Source of the DNA: Thermomonas sp.
GTDB lineage: Bacteria; Pseudomonadota; Gammaproteobacteria; Xanthomonadales; Xanthomonadaceae
DNA length: 64,000 bases
Assembly (NCBI RefSeq): GCF_029945965.1
Contig: NZ_JAQSDO010000020.1
Location: 329,007-393,006, forward strand
Reading direction: 5' to 3'
Part shown: in pieces, positions 62,893 to 64,000 of the stretch
Layout: each line of letters begins with the position of its first letter
Position numbering within the stretch: position 1 is the first letter of the stretch
Notes under the pieces: model-generated
The model's database searches: none
The model's input: the letters and a program-made list of their open reading frames with translations, nothing else
What the model was told of the DNA's origin: nothing
Made by a program: the position numbers and the translations under genes

Positions 62893-63383
62893 GGGCGCAA
62901 CTGCGCAAGGCGTGGGAGTCGCGGTCGCCGCGTGACCGGCTGATCATCGCGGCGCTGGCCGTGGTGTTGGGCATTGTCGGGTATGTGGCGTTGGTGCTAT
63001 CGGCGCAGCGTGCCCGCGTGCCGTTGCGCGCGAGCGTCATGAGGCTTCAGGTGGAGGCAAACCGCCTCGATCAGCAAGCGCTCGAATACGCCCACCTGCG
63101 AGCCGCTCCGCCGGCGACCGCCTCCGCCACTGACCTGCGCACGCTGGTACAGGCCCGGATCGAAGATGCGGGGCTGGCGCCGGCGCTGGTGCGGATCGAT
63201 GCACCCGATCCCGACCAGGTGGTGGTGGTATTCGGCGCAGTCGCGTTCGCCGATTGGCTCAAGCTGGTTGTCGGCCTCAAGTCGCAGCAGGTCCGTATGG
63301 ACAGCTGCCGGATCGAGGCGCTGGCCACCTCACCGGGGCAGGTCAGCGTCACCGCGACCATGGTCCGCGCAAGACCGCGATGA
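62889..63383 (+). CDS. gspM: Type II secretion protein GspM
   Basis: A 164-residue protein with a short cytoplasmic N-terminus (SRSPRDRLIIAALAVVLGIVGYVALVL), one membrane helix (about 20-40) and a ferredoxin-like periplasmic domain (VVVFGAVAFADWLKLVVGLKSQQVRMDSCRIE). It pairs with GspL. It overlaps gspL by ATGA and gspN by ATGA. Confidence 0.9.
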   Translation: MRAQLRKAWESRSPRDRLIIAALAVVLGIVGYVALVLSAQRARVPLRASVMRLQVEANRLDQQALEYAHLRAAPPATASATDLRTLVQARIEDAGLAPALVRIDAPDPDQVVVVFGAVAFADWLKLVVGLKSQQVRMDSCRIEALATSPGQVSVTATMVRARPR

Positions 63384-64000
63384 AGCGCTGGATGCTGGTG
63401 GGCGGGCTGGGCGGCTTTTTCGCGCTCGCCCTGATCGCGACCGCTCCGGCGACGCTGCTTGACGCCAAATTGCAGGACGCCAGCAATGGCCGATTGCGCC
63501 TGGCCGAGGCGCGCGGCACGTTGTGGTCGGGCGCGGGCCTGATCGAGATCCGCGACGAACGCGGCCGCTCGGGCTTGGCCAAACCCGTGACCTGGCGTTT
63601 CCTGCCGTTCGCCTTGCTGCGCGCGCGACTCGCGTACGAGGTCGAGCTGGACCATGACTCACGCCCGTTCCCGGTCGCGCTGACCTGGTCGGGGATCGAG
63701 CTTGCTGATGCCGACATCAGCTTGCCGGCCATGGCCCTGGGTCAGGCCGTACCCAAGCTCGCCGCCCTTGGGCTGACCGGCGACATGCACCTGCAGATTC
63801 CGGAGTTCGTCATCGGGCGCAATGCCGTCCGGGGCAGAGCCACCATGCAATGGCGCAATGCCGGCTCGGCCCTGTCGCCGGTGTCGCCGCTGGGCGGCTA
63901 CGAATTGCGCATCAGCGCCGAGGGATCGGCCATCCGCACGGTCCTGCATACGCTACAGGGGCCGCTACAGCTCGACGGGAACGGATTATGGGCCACCGAC
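63380..64000 (+). CDS. gspN: Type II secretion protein GspN, N-terminal part (cut by window edge)
   Basis: The first 207 residues of GspN. The start is MKRWMLVGGLGGFFALALIATAPATLLD with a signal-anchor helix. Family features follow: LAEARGTLWSGAGLIEI (the GTLWSG block), VTWRFLPFALLRARLAYEVE and LQIPEFVIGRNAVRGRATMQWRNAGSALSPVSPLGGYELR. The frame is open to the window end. GspN is present only in some systems. It is coupled to gspM by ATGA. Confidence 0.9.
   Translation, partial: MKRWMLVGGLGGFFALALIATAPATLLDAKLQDASNGRLRLAEARGTLWSGAGLIEIRDERGRSGLAKPVTWRFLPFALLRARLAYEVELDHDSRPFPVALTWSGIELADADISLPAMALGQAVPKLAALGLTGDMHLQIPEFVIGRNAVRGRATMQWRNAGSALSPVSPLGGYELRISAEGSAIRTVLHTLQGPLQLDGNGLWATD

Noticed and set aside
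1-64000. CRISPR arrays, intact insertion sequences, prophage or rRNA
   Set aside because: No regularly spaced repeats, transposase, integrase or phage structural gene, or rRNA segment could be recognised.

Overview
The window is a 64 kb chromosomal segment of a high-GC gammaproteobacterium, most likely of the Xanthomonadaceae (Xanthomonas/Lysobacter-like). The evidence is the gene order: pilin genes next to pilR/pilS and sucCD; aspS-yebC-ruvC-ruvA-kup-ruvB-ybgC-tolQRAB-pal-cpoB-queE-queC-tRNA-Lys; and a full general secretion (type II) cluster. The species cannot be named from the sequence alone.

Layout. (1) 1-9572, minus strand: a tightly coupled surface-polysaccharide operon, cut by the left edge. 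It begins with rfbF and rfbG (CDP-4-keto-6-deoxyglucose synthesis), continues with an RmlC-like epimerase, a C-methyltransferase and an NAD-dependent reductase, and then has two more methyltransferases, a Wzx-like flippase and two glycosyltransferases. Gene order follows a plausible route to a CDP-linked 6-deoxy-3-C-methyl-hexose. (2) 9844-12938, minus: a GT-C-type membrane protein and two short type IV pilins, each pilin with its own sigma-54 -24/-12 promoter and terminator. (3) 13207-14493: an XRE antitoxin and AbiEii-type nucleotidyltransferase pair. (4) 14569-17714, minus: pilR and pilS, the two-component system expected to drive the sigma-54 pilin promoters. (5) 17905-31217: sucCD, nadE, bamD, rluD, pgeF, a DUF4166/DCC/saccharopine-dehydrogenase-like trio, clpB and a YbaL-type antiporter. 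(6) 31315-49967: an ABC-F ATPase, an FmdB-like protein, aspS, a His/Lys-rich exported peptide, a GNAT, an alpha/beta hydrolase, yebC, ruvC-ruvA-kup-ruvB, the tol-pal operon, queE-queC and tRNA-Lys(TTT). (7) 50466-53270: an ice-binding-fold (DUF3494) lipoprotein with Ig-like domains, followed by an OmpA-family protein. (8) 53331-64000: a type II secretion cluster split into two divergent arms, gspC-D-E-F on minus and gspG-H-I-J-K-L-M-N on plus; gspN is cut by the right edge.

The most unusual items are: the CDP-branched-sugar operon with a Trp in place of the RmlC catalytic Tyr; two exactly 83-bp inverted-repeat elements that each supply the last codons (EKGSE) and the stop of an unrelated gene (a GNAT and ruvB); the sigma-54-driven twin pilins; the XRE/AbiEii pair behind a palindromic operator; a four-unit direct repeat in the sucC leader; a low-GC patch spanning the end of pal, a small Cys-rich exported peptide and the start of cpoB; and the DUF3494 lipoprotein. 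No CRISPR array, prophage, intact insertion sequence or rRNA was seen.
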